Source: Deltaproteobacteria bacterium
GTDB lineage: Bacteria; Myxococcota_A; Polyangia; Haliangiales; Haliangiaceae
Direction of reading: 5' to 3'
Assembly (NCBI GenBank): GCA_019237945.1
Contig: JAFAOG010000105.1
Location: forward strand, 1-49,198
DNA: 49,198 bases
Shown here: piece by piece, positions 1-9,781 of the stretch
How positions within the stretch are numbered: the first letter of the stretch is position 1
How the letters are laid out: the number at the start of each line of letters is the position of its first letter
Made by a program: the position numbers and the translations under genes
The notes under the pieces: generated by a model
Databases searched by the model: none
What the model was told of the DNA's origin: nothing
The model's input: only the letters and a program-made list of their open reading frames with translations

Positions 1-500
1 TGGAGGATGCCGCCGAGGAACGTGAAGTCCTTCTTCGACCACATCACCGTCAGCGTCAGGCCGCCGAACACCGCGATGCTGATCAGCGCGGACTCGAGCA
101 GGATCGAGCTCGCCTCCGACGCGGTGAAGTGACGGAACAGGATCCACAACAGCGGCTGCAGCAGCAGCGCCTCGGCGAGCGGCGACAGGAACAGCGCGAG
201 GTACTGCGCGTTCTTCGACGAGTCGCTCATCGCGAGGTGGCGCGCGAACATCTTCACGCCCATGAAGCCGAGCAGGACGAGCAGCCAGTTGAAGCCGCCG
301 CCGAGCGCGAACCGCGAGAACGACAGGCTGAACGCCGTCGCGTAGCGCATGATGCCGGCCGTCATCACGACCCACAGCACGAGGGCGACGCCGAGAGTCG
401 AGTACGTCCGCTTGAGGAACGCGAGTCGGTCACTCACGCCGAGCGTGGCAACCGCACCTTCGATCGGGCGACGACGAGCAGCAGATTGTGCAAAGGCCAT
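1..500 (-). CDS. Bax inhibitor-1 / YccA-like membrane protein (3' end cut by window edge)
   Basis: The frame is open from an ATG at 500 to the left edge, giving 166 visible codons. An Arg-rich cytosolic tail is followed by at least four hydrophobic segments (about residues 40-57, 69-87, 98-122 and 132-152). The FLKRTYSTLG element just before the first membrane span is typical of the BI-1/YccA family, whose members have 6-7 spans and about 230 residues, so roughly the last third is missing. Bacterial members are poorly understood; one (YetJ) is a calcium leak and YccA interacts with FtsH. The start is supported by AAGGGG six bases upstream. It lies 36 bp downstream of the gene at 537-1151 on the same strand and may be its operon partner. 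Confidence 0.75.
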   Translation of the reverse strand, partial: MAFAQSAARRRPIEGAVATLGVSDRLAFLKRTYSTLGVALVLWVVMTAGIMRYATAFSLSFSRFALGGGFNWLLVLLGFMGVKMFARHLAMSDSSKNAQYLALFLSPLAEALLLQPLLWILFRHFTASEASSILLESALISIAVFGGLTLTVMWSKKDFTFLGGIL

Positions 501-536
501 GGCAATCCCCTTGTTTCGCCTTCTTTTGTAGCACGG

Positions 537-1151
537 TCAGCGCGGCCGCGAAGTCCCGCATCCGTGGAGGCGGCCGGTACGTACAAGGGCAACCGGAGCC
601 CACGTCACGGACATTCCGACGGTTTGGGCGCTCAGCGTGTCCGTTTCGACGCGGGCGGGGGCGATCCGGCCGGCGCTGCCGTCGTCGGACCAGGGGACTT
701 CCCACTCGGCGCGCGGGCCGGTGAACACGCCACGGCGCTCCGGCGAAGCGTGCTCGGAGAGTCGACCTACCGAGATGACCAGGTCGCCACGGTCGGAGAC
801 GCAGCGGAGCGCATCGATGCTGGTCGTGACCTCGGAGCGGCGCACCGGGTAGCGGATCTCGCGCTCGGCGAGGTAGCGCGCGCGGCGCGAGGACAGGTCG
901 CACGCGACGACCCACCAGCCGAGCCGGCCGCCGGTGCGCACGGCGACGCGCCAGAGCAGCTCGGCGTACGACGCGCGGATCAGCGGGATGCCGGCGATCT
1001 GGAGGTTGTCGACGTGAAATGCGAACAGGCTGACGCGGGCGCGGCCGTCGTCATCGAGCTCGAGCTCGGCGGTGCGCGGGATGACGAGCGCGCGCGGATG
1101 GAAGTAGCCGTCGAGCTCGACGGTCGCGCGTTCGGTGCCGGAGAACCGCAT
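537..1151 (-). CDS. DUF2071 / acetoacetate-decarboxylase-like hypothetical protein
   Basis: A 204-residue protein with no signal peptide or membrane span. The central part (residues about 40-110) has beta-rich SLFAFHV, then a Y-AELLWRV helix, then GGRLGWWVVACD and a YLAEREIRYPV element. This order resembles DUF2071 proteins (acetoacetate-decarboxylase-like fold), where a conserved E-x-x-R-x-Y/V element precedes a G-x-W-F/V-x-x-L-D strand. That assignment rests on pattern only. The start codon directly abuts the stop of the permease gene (positions 1151 and 1152), so the two are almost certainly co-transcribed and coupled. The last 30 residues look poorly conserved. Function is not known; a small-molecule-binding role would fit the fold. 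Confidence 0.55.
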   Translation of the reverse strand: MRFSGTERATVELDGYFHPRALVIPRTAELELDDDGRARVSLFAFHVDNLQIAGIPLIRASYAELLWRVAVRTGGRLGWWVVACDLSSRRARYLAEREIRYPVRRSEVTTSIDALRCVSDRGDLVISVGRLSEHASPERRGVFTGPRAEWEVPWSDDGSAGRIAPARVETDTLSAQTVGMSVTWAPVALVRTGRLHGCGTSRPR

Positions 1152-2387
1152 CTACGTGACGGCGTACAGTACCGCGAGCGACGCGACGAGCGATGGGATC
1201 GTCACCAGGAGACCGACGCGCACGAACATCGCGAGCGGCACCGGCACGGCCGCGCGGCGCAGCGAGTGCAGCCAGAGCAGGCCGGCGAGCGAGCCGATCG
1301 GCAGGATGCGCGGGCCGAGGTCGCCGCCGACGAGCGCGGCATAGATGAAGCGTGACGGGGCGCCCGCGAGCGCGAGCGAGTGGACGAGCGCCATCGGGTG
1401 GTTGTTGATCAGTGCCGAGCCCGCGGCGCCGACCGCGCCGATCGTCGCGAGCGGGGCCGGCGAGCGTGCATAGAGGGATGCGAGCGCCTCGGCGACGCCC
1501 GAGCGGGCGAGCGCGGTCGCGAGCACGAGCATGCCGAACACGAACGGCACGAGCTCCCAGCTGATGCCCTTGTTCACCGCGCGCAGCGGGACGCCGGCGC
1601 CGATCGTGACCGCGACGCAGGCGAGCGCGGCCGGCGCGGCGACGATCCACAGCGGCAGATCGAGCGCGGCGAGCACGGGATAGCTGGCGATCGAGCACGC
1701 GGTGATCGCGAGGACCACGCGCGCGGCAGGTCGCAGCGGCGGCAGCACGGGCCACTCGCCGAGCGCGGGCGCCTCGTCGGCAAGCGGGCGGCGAAAGCAC
1801 CAGGCGAGCATCAGGTACGCGACGATCGAGCCGGCGAGCGCGACGGGAATCATGTGCAGCGCGTACGCGTTGAAGCCGATGCCGGCGCGCTCGGCGACGA
1901 CGAGGTTCATCGGGTTGCCGGTCGCGAGCGGCGCGACGCCGGCGGCGACGAACGCGCAGAACGCGAACGGCACGAGGAACCGCGGGTTGCGGATCGGATA
2001 CACGGTCCGCAGCAGCGCGAGCACGACGGGCGTGACGAGCAGGATCGCGGCGTCGTTCGACAGCAGCGCGGCCGTCAGCGCGGAGAGGATGTAGACGAAG
2101 CGAAACGCGCGGCGCACCGGCGCACGCGTGCGCGGCTCGATCAGCGATGCGAGCTTGTCGAAGATGCCGAGCTCGGCGGCACAGGCGGTCGTCGCCATCA
2201 GCCCGAGGATCGTGACAAGCGGCCGCCACAGATCCTTGGCCGCATTCGTGACGTCCGGAGTCCGGACCGCCCCACCTGCGAGCGCGATCGCCACGCCGGC
2301 CGCCGCCCCGGCCGCGGGAGCCCAGGCATTTCGCCATCCCAGCGCGACGACGAGTGCCGCCGCCATCGCGAGGGCCGGGACGACCAT
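1152..2387 (-). CDS. ArsB/NhaD-type anion or ion transporter permease
   Basis: A 411-residue polytopic membrane protein with about 11 hydrophobic spans. Family hallmarks are visible: ALLSNDAAILLVTPVVLALL in the first half, ATGNPMNLVVA after it, NNHPMALVHSLAL in the second half and GGDLGPRILPIGSLAGLLWL near the C-terminus. The last is close to the G-D-L-G-P-x-x-x-P-I-G-S-L-A block of arsenite exporter ArsB. Known relatives export arsenite or exchange Na+/H+. No arsR, arsC or arsA is next to it, so arsenite export is unproven. The reading frame continues far upstream without a stop, but that is the antisense of the alpha-2-macroglobulin gene; the ATG at 2387 puts a hydrophobic segment at the N-terminus. 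The gap to the divergent macroglobulin gene is 51 bp. Confidence 0.75.
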   Translation of the reverse strand: MVVPALAMAAALVVALGWRNAWAPAAGAAAGVAIALAGGAVRTPDVTNAAKDLWRPLVTILGLMATTACAAELGIFDKLASLIEPRTRAPVRRAFRFVYILSALTAALLSNDAAILLVTPVVLALLRTVYPIRNPRFLVPFAFCAFVAAGVAPLATGNPMNLVVAERAGIGFNAYALHMIPVALAGSIVAYLMLAWCFRRPLADEAPALGEWPVLPPLRPAARVVLAITACSIASYPVLAALDLPLWIVAAPAALACVAVTIGAGVPLRAVNKGISWELVPFVFGMLVLATALARSGVAEALASLYARSPAPLATIGAVGAAGSALINNHPMALVHSLALAGAPSRFIYAALVGGDLGPRILPIGSLAGLLWLHSLRRAAVPVPLAMFVRVGLLVTIPSLVASLAVLYAVT

Positions 2388-2438
2388 ACGACACGGTACC
2401 ACCAGATCGAAGGCGCTCTCGGCGCGTTGGTAGCGGGC

Positions 2439-5400
2439 ATGAAGACGTTCGGGCGATTCCTTCTCGGTGCGAGCTTGTTGTCGGCAGCGTGTGCGGGGTC
2501 GGAGCCCTCCGCGAAGGAGCCGGCGCAAGCGCCACCCGCGGCGCAGACGGAGATGGACAAGCGGATGGCCGCGCTCAAGCCGGCGAAGCTCGAGAAGGCG
2601 GGCAAGCTCGACGACCTCGACAAGAAGATCGTCGACTACTTCACGCGCACGCAGACGCGGCGCTCGTATCTGATGACGGACAAGCCGCTGTATCAGCCGG
2701 GCGAGACGATCTGGCTGCGCGCCGATGTGCGAATGACCGGCACGCTCAAGGGCACGGCGACCGGTGCGTCGCTCTCGCTGATCTCGCCGCGCGGTGCGGT
2801 CGTCGCGCAGAAGCGCGTGATGGTCACCGATGGCGTCGCGCAGAACGACTTCGCGCTCGCGGCCGACATCGAGGGCGGCGAGTACACGATCCAGCTCGCG
2901 GCCGATGACGGCACGCAGGACTCGAAGAAGATCATCATCAACACGTACGAGGCGCCGCGGCTGCAGAAGACCGTCGAGCTGACGAAGAAGGCGTACGGCG
3001 CGGGCGACAGCGTCTCGGCGGCGATCGAGATCAAGCGCGCGACCGGCGAGGCGTTCGCGAATCGCGACGTCACCGGTGTCGTCACCGTCGACGATGTCGA
3101 GGTCGCGCGGCTGCCGATCAAGACCGACGCCGACGGCAAGGCGATGGCGAAGTTCCAGCTGCCCGGCGCGATCGCGCGCGGCGACGGCCTCTTGACGATC
3201 ATGGCCGACGACGGCGGCGTCACCGAGTCGATCCAGAAGCGCATCCCGATCGTGATGAAGTCGATCTCGATGTCGCTGTTCCCCGAAGGCGGCGACCTCG
3301 TCACCGGCGTGCCCGGCCGCGTCTACTTCATGGCGAAGACGCCGCTCGGCAAGCCCGCCGACCTCACCGGTCGCGTGATCGATGATCGCGGCATCGTCGT
3401 CGCGAAGCTCGAGTCGATCCACGACGGCATGGGCAAGTTCGAGCTGACGCCGATGGCCGATCGCACGTATCACGTCGAGATCGATCGCCCGGTCGGCATC
3501 GCGCAGAAGTTCGACGTGCCGTCGGCGAAGGAAGGCGGCTGCGTGCTGCGCTCCGTCGACGGCGGCAGCGCCGACAAGCTCCGCATCGCGACGATCTGCT
3601 CGAGCTCGCGCACCGTGCTCGTCGAGGTGGTGCTGCGCGAGAAGCGGCTCGCCGACGCGGCGGTCGAGGTCGAGGCGGGCAAGCCCACGCTCGTCGAGCT
3701 GCCGGTCGATGCCGATGCGCAGGGCGCCGTGCGCGTCACGCTGTTCTCGGCGAAGCAGGATCCGCTCGCCGAGCGGCTCGTCTATCACGGGCGCGGGCGC
3801 GACCTGAAGATCATGCTCGCGGCCGACAAGAAGCAGTACACGCCGCGCGATGGTGTGAAGCTCCATGTCCACACGACCGATGCGGCGGGCAAGCCGGTGA
3901 AGGCGAACGTCGGCGTCGCGGTCGTCGATGACACGGTGCTGTCGTTTGCCGACGACAAGAGCGCGAAGATCCTCGCGCACTTCTTCCTCGAGCCCGAGCT
4001 CGGCGCGACCGCGCAGGATCCGATCGAGGAGCCGAACTTCTACTTCGGCGGCAAGCCGGAGGCGCAGGCCGCGATGGATGCGCTGCTCGCGACGCGCGGC
4101 TATCGCCGCTTCGAGTGGCAGCAGGTGATGAACCCGCCGCCGCCGATCGAGGCGATGACCGAGACCACCGCGATGGAGCCCGGCGCCGCGATGCCGATGG
4201 ACGAGGAGGACCTCAAGGCCGCGGAAGGCCCGCGCGCGATGCCCGCGCGTCCGATGCGCAAGGCGCCCGCCGGTCACGCCGGTGCGGCGGTGCCGCCACC
4301 GCCTCCCGCGCAACCGGCTGCCGACAAGGGCAAGCAGGAGGCGGAGCAGCCGCACGTGGCCGTGCGCCAGCTCGAGAAGGCCGACAAGGACGCCGCGAAG
4401 AACTTCGGCCGCGCGCGCCTCGCCGGCAACATCAAGGAGCTCGACGACGGCGAGGGCGGGGAGGGCCAGTGGGTCAACGGCGTCTCGCCGGTGCGCGTGT
4501 TCCCGGTGCCCGAGTACCCGCGCGGCTACGAAGGCCCGCGCAATGACTTCCGCGAGACGATCTACTGGAACCCCGCCGTGCAGACCGATGCCTCCGGCGA
4601 CGCGACCGTCTCGTTCCCCGTCTCCGACGCCGTGACGTCGTTCCGCGCGACGGCGGAGGGCGTGTCGGCGAGCGGCCAGCCCGGCATCGGAGAGACGACG
4701 ATCCAGTCGAAGATGCCGCTGTCGCTCGACGTCCACATGCCGGTCGAGGTCACGTCGGGCGACGAGATCAAGCTCCCGATCACGCTGACGAACGAGACCG
4801 ATCGCGCCGTCGATGCCGATCTCCTCGCGCAGTTCGGTGCCGCGTTCAAGGTCGGCACGCAGCTGCCGCCGAAGCTCCACATCGAGCCGCACGCGAAGCA
4901 GTCGCTGTTCGTGCCGCTCTCGGTCGTTGCGACCGACGGCGATGCCGATGTGCATCTCGCGGTCGCCACGGCGGGCCTCGAGGACAAGCTCGACAAGAAG
5001 ATCCACGTCGTACCGCTCGGCTTCCCGTTCGAGGCGTCGGCCTCGGGCACCGCGAAGGCCGGCGTGCGCGCGCACCACGAGATCGATCTCTCCGGGGCGC
5101 TCCCCGGCAGCATCAAGGCGACCGTGACGATGTATCCGTCGCCGCTCGCCGCGATGACGAAGGGCATGGAGGGCATGATCCGCGAGCCGGGCGGCTGCTT
5201 CGAGCAGACGTCGTCGACGAACTACCCGAACGTGATGGTGCTGTCGTACCTCGCGTCGAACGACGCGGCCGATCCGCAGCTCGTGCAGTCCGCGAACGAG
5301 AAGCTCGACCACGGCTACAAGCTGCTCACCGGCTACGAGACGCCGGAGAAGGGCTACGAGTGGTTCGGTCACTCGCCGGGCCACGAGGCGCTCACCGCGT

Positions 5401-6605
5401 ACGGCCTCATGGAGTTCGCCGACATGGGCAAGGTCTACGAGGTCGATCACTCGATGGTCGAGCGCACGGCGAGCTGGCTCAACTCGCGCCGCGACGGCAA
5501 GGGCGGCTTCCTGCGCAGCGCCGAAGCGATCGATTCGTTCGGCCGCGCGAGCGAGACCACGACGAACGCCTACATCATGTGGGCGCTCTCCGAAGCGCAC
5601 CGCAGCAAGGGCATGGACGCCGAGCTCGCGATGCAGCGCAAGAACGAAGCGTCGAGCGATCCGTATCTGCTCGCGCTCGCGACGAACACCGGCCTGCTGA
5701 ACGGCAGCGGCACCGACGCCGTCAAGCGCCTCGCCGCGCTCCAATCCAAGGACGGCAGCTTCACGGGCGCCAAGGAATCGATCACGATGTCGGGCGGTGA
5801 GTCGCTCGCGATCGAGACGACGGCGCTGGCCACGCTCGCGTTCATCAAGGCCTCGCCGAACAGCGAGTACGAGCCGCAGATCCGCGCCGCCGTCGACTTC
5901 CTCAACAGCCACCGCTCCGGCTTCGGCGAGTGGGGCAACACGCAGGCGACGATCCTCGGCCTCAAGGCGCTGACCGCGTATGCGGAGCACTCGCGCCAGA
6001 TGCAGGCGCCCGGCACCGCGACGCTGATCGTCAACGGCCAGCCCGCCGGCGCCGTCTCGTTCGACAAGGGCCGCAAGGACGCGCTCGTGTGGAACGACAT
6101 CGCATCGCTGCTCAAGCCGGGCCGCAACACCGTCGAGCTCGAGCTCGCGGGCGGCGCGACGCTCCCCTACACGATCGCGATCGAGTACCGCAGCGCGAAG
6201 CCCGCCTCGAGCGAGCACAGCAAGGTCTACGTCTCGACGCAGCTCGCGAAGGACCACCTCAAGATGGGCGAGGGCGTCAAGCTGCGCGCGCACATCGAGA
6301 ACCGCACGGCCGACGGCCTCCCGATGACGCTCGCGCGCATCGGCATCCCGGGCGGCCTGACGTTCCAGACCTGGCAGCTCAAGGAGCTCCGCGACAAGCA
6401 CGTCATCGACTTCTACGAGACGCGTCCGCGCGAGGTGATCCTCTACTGGGGAGCGATGGCGCCGTCGTCGCACAAGGACATCGACCTCGACCTGCTCGCG
6501 CAATCGGCCGGCACGTACGAGTCGCCCGCGACGAGCGCCTATCTCTACTACACGGCCGAGGACAAGGCCTGGACCGCGCCGACGAAGGTCTCGATCGAGA
6601 AGTGA
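2439..6605 (+). CDS. Bacterial alpha-2-macroglobulin lipoprotein with thioester
   Basis: A 1388-residue protein beginning with a signal peptide ending LLSAAC, so probably a periplasmic lipoprotein (the -3 residue is a non-standard Ser). It has an MG2-like domain with YLMTDKPLYQPGETIWLRADV (about residues 78-100), several macroglobulin domains, a Pro/Ala/Met-rich disordered stretch (about 563-664), an A2M core with the WNPAVQTDASGDATVSFPVSD segment near 710, the thioester GGCFEQ (Cys920, Gln923), the alpha/alpha toroid thioester domain and a C-terminal receptor-like domain. Relatives trap proteases after bait cleavage. The reading frame upstream of 2439 is antisense to the permease and not coding. 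No pbpC-like gene adjoins it, unlike type I bacterial macroglobulins. The next gene follows after 21 bp. Confidence 0.9.
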   Translation: MKTFGRFLLGASLLSAACAGSEPSAKEPAQAPPAAQTEMDKRMAALKPAKLEKAGKLDDLDKKIVDYFTRTQTRRSYLMTDKPLYQPGETIWLRADVRMTGTLKGTATGASLSLISPRGAVVAQKRVMVTDGVAQNDFALAADIEGGEYTIQLAADDGTQDSKKIIINTYEAPRLQKTVELTKKAYGAGDSVSAAIEIKRATGEAFANRDVTGVVTVDDVEVARLPIKTDADGKAMAKFQLPGAIARGDGLLTIMADDGGVTESIQKRIPIVMKSISMSLFPEGGDLVTGVPGRVYFMAKTPLGKPADLTGRVIDDRGIVVAKLESIHDGMGKFELTPMADRTYHVEIDRPVGIAQKFDVPSAKEGGCVLRSVDGGSADKLRIATICSSSRTVLVEVVLREKRLADAAVEVEAGKPTLVELPVDADAQGAVRVTLFSAKQDPLAERLVYHGRGRDLKIMLAADKKQYTPRDGVKLHVHTTDAAGKPVKANVGVAVVDDTVLSFADDKSAKILAHFFLEPELGATAQDPIEEPNFYFGGKPEAQAAMDALLATRGYRRFEWQQVMNPPPPIEAMTETTAMEPGAAMPMDEEDLKAAEGPRAMPARPMRKAPAGHAGAAVPPPPPAQPAADKGKQEAEQPHVAVRQLEKADKDAAKNFGRARLAGNIKELDDGEGGEGQWVNGVSPVRVFPVPEYPRGYEGPRNDFRETIYWNPAVQTDASGDATVSFPVSDAVTSFRATAEGVSASGQPGIGETTIQSKMPLSLDVHMPVEVTSGDEIKLPITLTNETDRAVDADLLAQFGAAFKVGTQLPPKLHIEPHAKQSLFVPLSVVATDGDADVHLAVATAGLEDKLDKKIHVVPLGFPFEASASGTAKAGVRAHHEIDLSGALPGSIKATVTMYPSPLAAMTKGMEGMIREPGGCFEQTSSTNYPNVMVLSYLASNDAADPQLVQSANEKLDHGYKLLTGYETPEKGYEWFGHSPGHEALTAYGLMEFADMGKVYEVDHSMVERTASWLNSRRDGKGGFLRSAEAIDSFGRASETTTNAYIMWALSEAHRSKGMDAELAMQRKNEASSDPYLLALATNTGLLNGSGTDAVKRLAALQSKDGSFTGAKESITMSGGESLAIETTALATLAFIKASPNSEYEPQIRAAVDFLNSHRSGFGEWGNTQATILGLKALTAYAEHSRQMQAPGTATLIVNGQPAGAVSFDKGRKDALVWNDIASLLKPGRNTVELELAGGATLPYTIAIEYRSAKPASSEHSKVYVSTQLAKDHLKMGEGVKLRAHIENRTADGLPMTLARIGIPGGLTFQTWQLKELRDKHVIDFYETRPREVILYWGAMAPSSHKDIDLDLLAQSAGTYESPATSAYLYYTAEDKAWTAPTKVSIEK

Positions 6606-6626
6606 CTCCCGCATACACTCGGCCGT

Positions 6627-7358
6627 ATGGCGAAGACGGGGAAGCTCGAGTCAGCGGCGTTCACGATCGAAGAAGGGACCCTAACGCGAGTCGCCGACGG
6701 CTCGCGAGCCGTGTTCCGGTTCACCGCGCCCGCGCAGCGGCACGTACCGGAAGCGGGCTACGAGATCGACGTGTACATGATCCTGCACGACGCGCAGGGC
6801 CGCATCGTGCGCCGTCGCAGCGCGGAGCGTTCGATGATCGGCAACCGCGCGCAGTGGGTCCACGAGATCGACAACGACATCGTCGCAAACGCCGCGACGC
6901 TGACCTACAACATCCAGCATCGCGTCGATCACCGTCGCAAGATCGCGGCGGGCGAGCTGCCGCCGCTGCCGCCCGAAGCCGACGGCAGCGACTACTTCCG
7001 GTGGTTCTCTCCCGATCCGCGCACGCTCGAGGACCGGCTGATCAAGCTCGACATCAACTTCTGGGCGCGCCGCAGCTACTTCGAGCTCACGTACGGCCAC
7101 ACGCCGAAGATCGCAGCCGAGATGTGCCGCACCGACATGGAGATCGATCTGCTCGATGCCGACCAGAACGTGATCTTCCAGCGCACGTTCGGCACGAGCC
7201 TGCGCTACGGAAGGCCCGACTACAGCGACAGCTCGATCTCGATGGACCGCAAGGCGATGCGTCAGATCAAGTTCTTCGAGCTGCGCGGCAAGACCGAGAT
7301 CAGCGCACTCGCGCAGCTCAAGATCGAGAACCTGGCGTCGGTCAGCGAGACGCCTTGA
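6627..7358 (+). CDS. Hypothetical protein downstream of macroglobulin
   Basis: A 243-residue protein I do not recognise. It has no signal peptide, lipobox or membrane span, so it is probably cytoplasmic. It alternates short beta-like segments with charged loops: an N-terminal half ending [22 protein letters not shown] and a C-terminal half with [20 protein letters not shown] and [18 protein letters not shown]. Aromatic and Arg residues are unusually frequent. It starts 21 bp after the macroglobulin stop and is probably in the same transcript, although a cytoplasmic location would separate it from the macroglobulin. Its last 17 bases overlap the convergent etfA gene. The reading frame has clean codon use matching its neighbours, so I regard it as a real gene of unknown role. 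Confidence 0.7.
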   Translation: MAKTGKLESAAFTIEEGTLTRVADGSRAVFRFTAPAQRHVPEAGYEIDVYMILHDAQGRIVRRRSAERSMIGNRAQWVHEIDNDIVANAATLTYNIQHRVDHRRKIAAGELPPLPPEADGSDYFRWFSPDPRTLEDRLIKLDINFWARRSYFELTYGHTPKIAAEMCRTDMEIDLLDADQNVIFQRTFGTSLRYGRPDYSDSSISMDRKAMRQIKFFELRGKTEISALAQLKIENLASVSETP

Positions 7359-8310
7359 TCTTCTTGATCTCGGCGATCAGCTCGGGGACCGCCTTCTCCC
7401 AGTCGGCGACGACGCCGTAGTCGGCCACCTGGAAGATCGGCTCGTCCTTGTTCTTGTTGATCGCGACGATCGTCTTGGAGCCCTTCATGCCGGCGAGGTG
7501 CTGGATCGCGCCGGAGATCGCGACGGCGAAGTAGAGGTTCGGCGCGACGATCTTGCCGGTCTGGCCGACCTGCCAGTCGGCGGGGACCATGCCGGCGTCG
7601 GTCGCGGCGCGCGAGGCGCCCATCGCGGCGCCGAGGAGGTCGGCGAGCTGCTCGAGGACCTTGAAGTTCTCGCCGTTCTTCATGCCGCGGCCGCCCGAGA
7701 CGACGACCTTCGCGTCGCCGAGGTCGGGGCGGTCGGACTTCTGCGCGTCGATGTGGTCGAACGAGGCGCCGAGGGCGTTGATCTCGCCGGCGGGGGCCGA
7801 CGTCACGCTGCCCGCGCTGCCGAGCTCACCGGCGGCCTCGAACTCCGACTGGCGGACCGTGACGCAGATGATCGGCGTCGTGATCTGGACCGTCGAGTAC
7901 GCGTTGCCAGCGAGGATCGGGCGGACGAACGTGTCCTTGCCCTCGGACTTCGAGATGTCGGAGGCCATGCCCGCGTCGAGGAGCGCGGCGACGCGCGGCA
8001 TCACGTCCTTGCCGGCGGACGTCGCGGTGGCCGAGACGACCGTCGCGTTGTTGTCCTTGGCGAGGCGCGCGAGGATCGGCGCGTAGGTCTCGGCAAGGTA
8101 GTGCTCGAGCTTGGCGTCTTCGACCGTGATGACCTTCGGCGCGTACTTCGCGGCGTTCGCACCGGCGCCGGCGGCACCGGCTCCGATGAGGACCGCGATC
8201 ACCTCGCCGCCGTGGGCCTGCGCGGAGGCGCGGGCGAACGCGATGTTCGAGAGCGCGCTCGAGCGCAGCGTCGAGCCGGAGAATTCGCAGTATGCGAGGA
8301 CGTTACCCAT
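7342..8310 (-). CDS. etfA: Electron transfer flavoprotein subunit alpha
   Basis: A 322-residue EtfA. The N-terminal domain starts [16 protein letters not shown] and carries the alpha/beta fold shared with EtfB. The C-terminal FAD-binding domain has [12 protein letters not shown] (about 205-216), [22 protein letters not shown] and the family signature [17 protein letters not shown]. With EtfB it forms the soluble flavoprotein that takes electrons from acyl-CoA and other dehydrogenases and hands them to ETF-ubiquinone oxidoreductase. The start ATG overlaps the etfB stop by one base (TAATG), so translation is coupled. It is the last gene of the fadR-etfB-etfA unit and converges on the gene at 6627 with a 17-base overlap. 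Confidence 0.97.
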   Translation of the reverse strand: MGNVLAYCEFSGSTLRSSALSNIAFARASAQAHGGEVIAVLIGAGAAGAGANAAKYAPKVITVEDAKLEHYLAETYAPILARLAKDNNATVVSATATSAGKDVMPRVAALLDAGMASDISKSEGKDTFVRPILAGNAYSTVQITTPIICVTVRQSEFEAAGELGSAGSVTSAPAGEINALGASFDHIDAQKSDRPDLGDAKVVVSGGRGMKNGENFKVLEQLADLLGAAMGASRAATDAGMVPADWQVGQTGKIVAPNLYFAVAISGAIQHLAGMKGSKTIVAINKNKDEPIFQVADYGVVADWEKAVPELIAEIKKIKASR

Positions 8311-9131
8311 TAGAGCACCTTCGCTTCTTCGGCGAGCTTCTTCACCAGGGTGGGGATGTCGGCGACGATCTGGCCCGGCGGGCGCGGCGGCGGCAGCGTG
8401 ACCGTCGTCTCGCGGATCACCGGCTTCGGCTCGGCGCCGTAGTCGGCGAGCTTCTTCGTCTCGAGCGGCTTCTTCTTCGCCGCCATGATGCCCTTGAGCG
8501 ACGGCAGGCGAGCGCCTTCGCCCGAGTAGCCGAAGCTCGCGGGCGTGACGCCGTTCTGCACGGCCTTCGGCGACACGATGCGGAGGTCGACCGTGACGAC
8601 AGCCGGCAGGTTGACCTTCTTGTACTCGACGCCGCCATCGACCTCGCGGCCGACCGTCAGCGTCTTGTCGGAGAGCGCGATCGACGCGGCGAACGTCGCC
8701 TGCGGCCAGCCGAGCTTGCCGGCGAGCATCTGACCGACCTGGTTCGCGTCGCCGTCGACGGCCTGCTTGCCCATGACGACGAGGTCCGGCTTCTCGGCCG
8801 CGATGATCGCGCTGAGGACCTTCACGACGACGAGCGAGTCGATCTCGCTGTCGTTCGCGACGACGTGGATCGCGCGATCGGCGCCCATCGCGAGCGTCGT
8901 GCGGATCTCCTTCGCGGCGTCGTCGGGTCCGATCGAGACGACGACGATCTCGCTGCCCGCGTTGCGGCTGGCGGCTTCGCCGTTCTCGGAGAGACGGAGC
9001 GCGGTTTCGACCGCGTACTCGTCGAACGTGTTGACGATCCAGGACGCGCCCGTCAGGTCGATGTGGCCGTCCTTGATCTTGGCCTTCTGCGTCGGGTCAG
9101 GGACCCGCTTCACGGGAACCAGGATCTTCAT
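8310..9131 (-). CDS. etfB: Electron transfer flavoprotein subunit beta
   Basis: A 273-residue EtfB that begins [19 protein letters not shown], the typical N-terminus. It also shows [16 protein letters not shown], the [23 protein letters not shown] segment, [20 protein letters not shown] (AMP-binding loop region) and [15 protein letters not shown]. It is somewhat longer than the usual 250 residues because of a C-terminal tail that clasps EtfA in known structures. The start overlaps the fadR stop by four bases (ATGA) and the stop overlaps the etfA start by one. The three genes therefore form a tightly coupled operon that the FadR site at 9766-9785 should control. Confidence 0.97.
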   Translation of the reverse strand: MKILVPVKRVPDPTQKAKIKDGHIDLTGASWIVNTFDEYAVETALRLSENGEAASRNAGSEIVVVSIGPDDAAKEIRTTLAMGADRAIHVVANDSEIDSLVVVKVLSAIIAAEKPDLVVMGKQAVDGDANQVGQMLAGKLGWPQATFAASIALSDKTLTVGREVDGGVEYKKVNLPAVVTVDLRIVSPKAVQNGVTPASFGYSGEGARLPSLKGIMAAKKKPLETKKLADYGAEPKPVIRETTVTLPPPRPPGQIVADIPTLVKKLAEEAKVL

Positions 9132-9781
9132 TTCGACTCCTTATGTGCTTCGAGACCGGTCGTGATCAGGGTGATGACCCAGTCGGCGGCGCGCACGATA
9201 TCGAACTTCTTCGGACGCGCACCAGCGGCACCACCACCAAAGGGTTGTTTCGCGAGCACCCACGCGAGGGCGAGCTCGTCGAGCACGCCAAAGATCATGC
9301 GGGCCGCGATGTGAGCGGGAATCGCCTGCGTGAGGTCGCCTGACGCCTGCGCGGCCGTGATGATGCCGCCGAGCATGCGCAAGAAGTCCGCGAACGCAGG
9401 GTTCTCGTACTCCTTCATGAACTTGCTCGACTGCCGCAGCTCGATCGTCAGGACCTCGGTCGCGGCGGCCTCGTCGGCGCACTTCTGCAGGTATGTCCGG
9501 ATGAACGCGCGCAGCTGCTCGCGCGGCGACTTGCCGGCGATCGCGGTCTGCAGCGCCTCGGTCAGCTCGAGCATGCGGCGCTCGAACAGCGAGATCAGCA
9601 GGTCATCCTTGCTCTTGAAGTAGAGGTAGATCGTCCCGTCGGCGACGCCCGCTTCCTTGGCGACATCGCTGACCTTCGCGGCGAAGAACCCGTGCCGCGC
9701 GAAGATGCGCTCGGCGGCAAACAGGATCCGTTCGCGCTTGTCGCCGCTGCCGGTTCGATCTGCCGCTGAATGAACCGTCAT
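9128..9781 (-). CDS. fadR: TetR-family fatty-acid regulator FadR
   Basis: A 217-residue TetR-type repressor. Helix-turn-helix residues are about 20-65, with KVSDVAKEAGVADGTIYLYF followed by KSKDDLLISLFE; this is almost the same wording as Bacillus subtilis FadR (YsiA). The ligand domain also matches in TIELRQSS and ARMIFGVLDELALAWVL. Known FadR proteins of this type bind long-chain acyl-CoA and then release beta-oxidation and etfBA operons. Here it heads fadR-etfB-etfA and overlaps etfB by four bases. The only ATG is at 9781 and lies inside its own palindromic operator, so autoregulation by blocking initiation is likely. The predicted transcription start is 2-3 bases before this ATG. Confidence 0.92.
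   Translation of the reverse strand: MTVHSAADRTGSGDKRERILFAAERIFARHGFFAAKVSDVAKEAGVADGTIYLYFKSKDDLLISLFERRMLELTEALQTAIAGKSPREQLRAFIRTYLQKCADEAAATEVLTIELRQSSKFMKEYENPAFADFLRMLGGIITAAQASGDLTQAIPAHIAARMIFGVLDELALAWVLAKQPFGGGAAGARPKKFDIVRAADWVITLITTGLEAHKESK

Noticed and set aside
1152..6614. A very long minus-strand open frame of about 1820 codons
   Set aside because: Only the part from 2387 down to 1152 is a real gene (the permease). The rest is antisense to the macroglobulin gene and rich in Arg, Asp and His, the usual look of GC-driven shadow frames.
7342..7358. The 17-base overlap of etfA and the gene at 6627 considered as a frameshift
   Set aside because: Both frames end cleanly and etfA has a full-length C-terminus, so the overlap is a normal convergent one.
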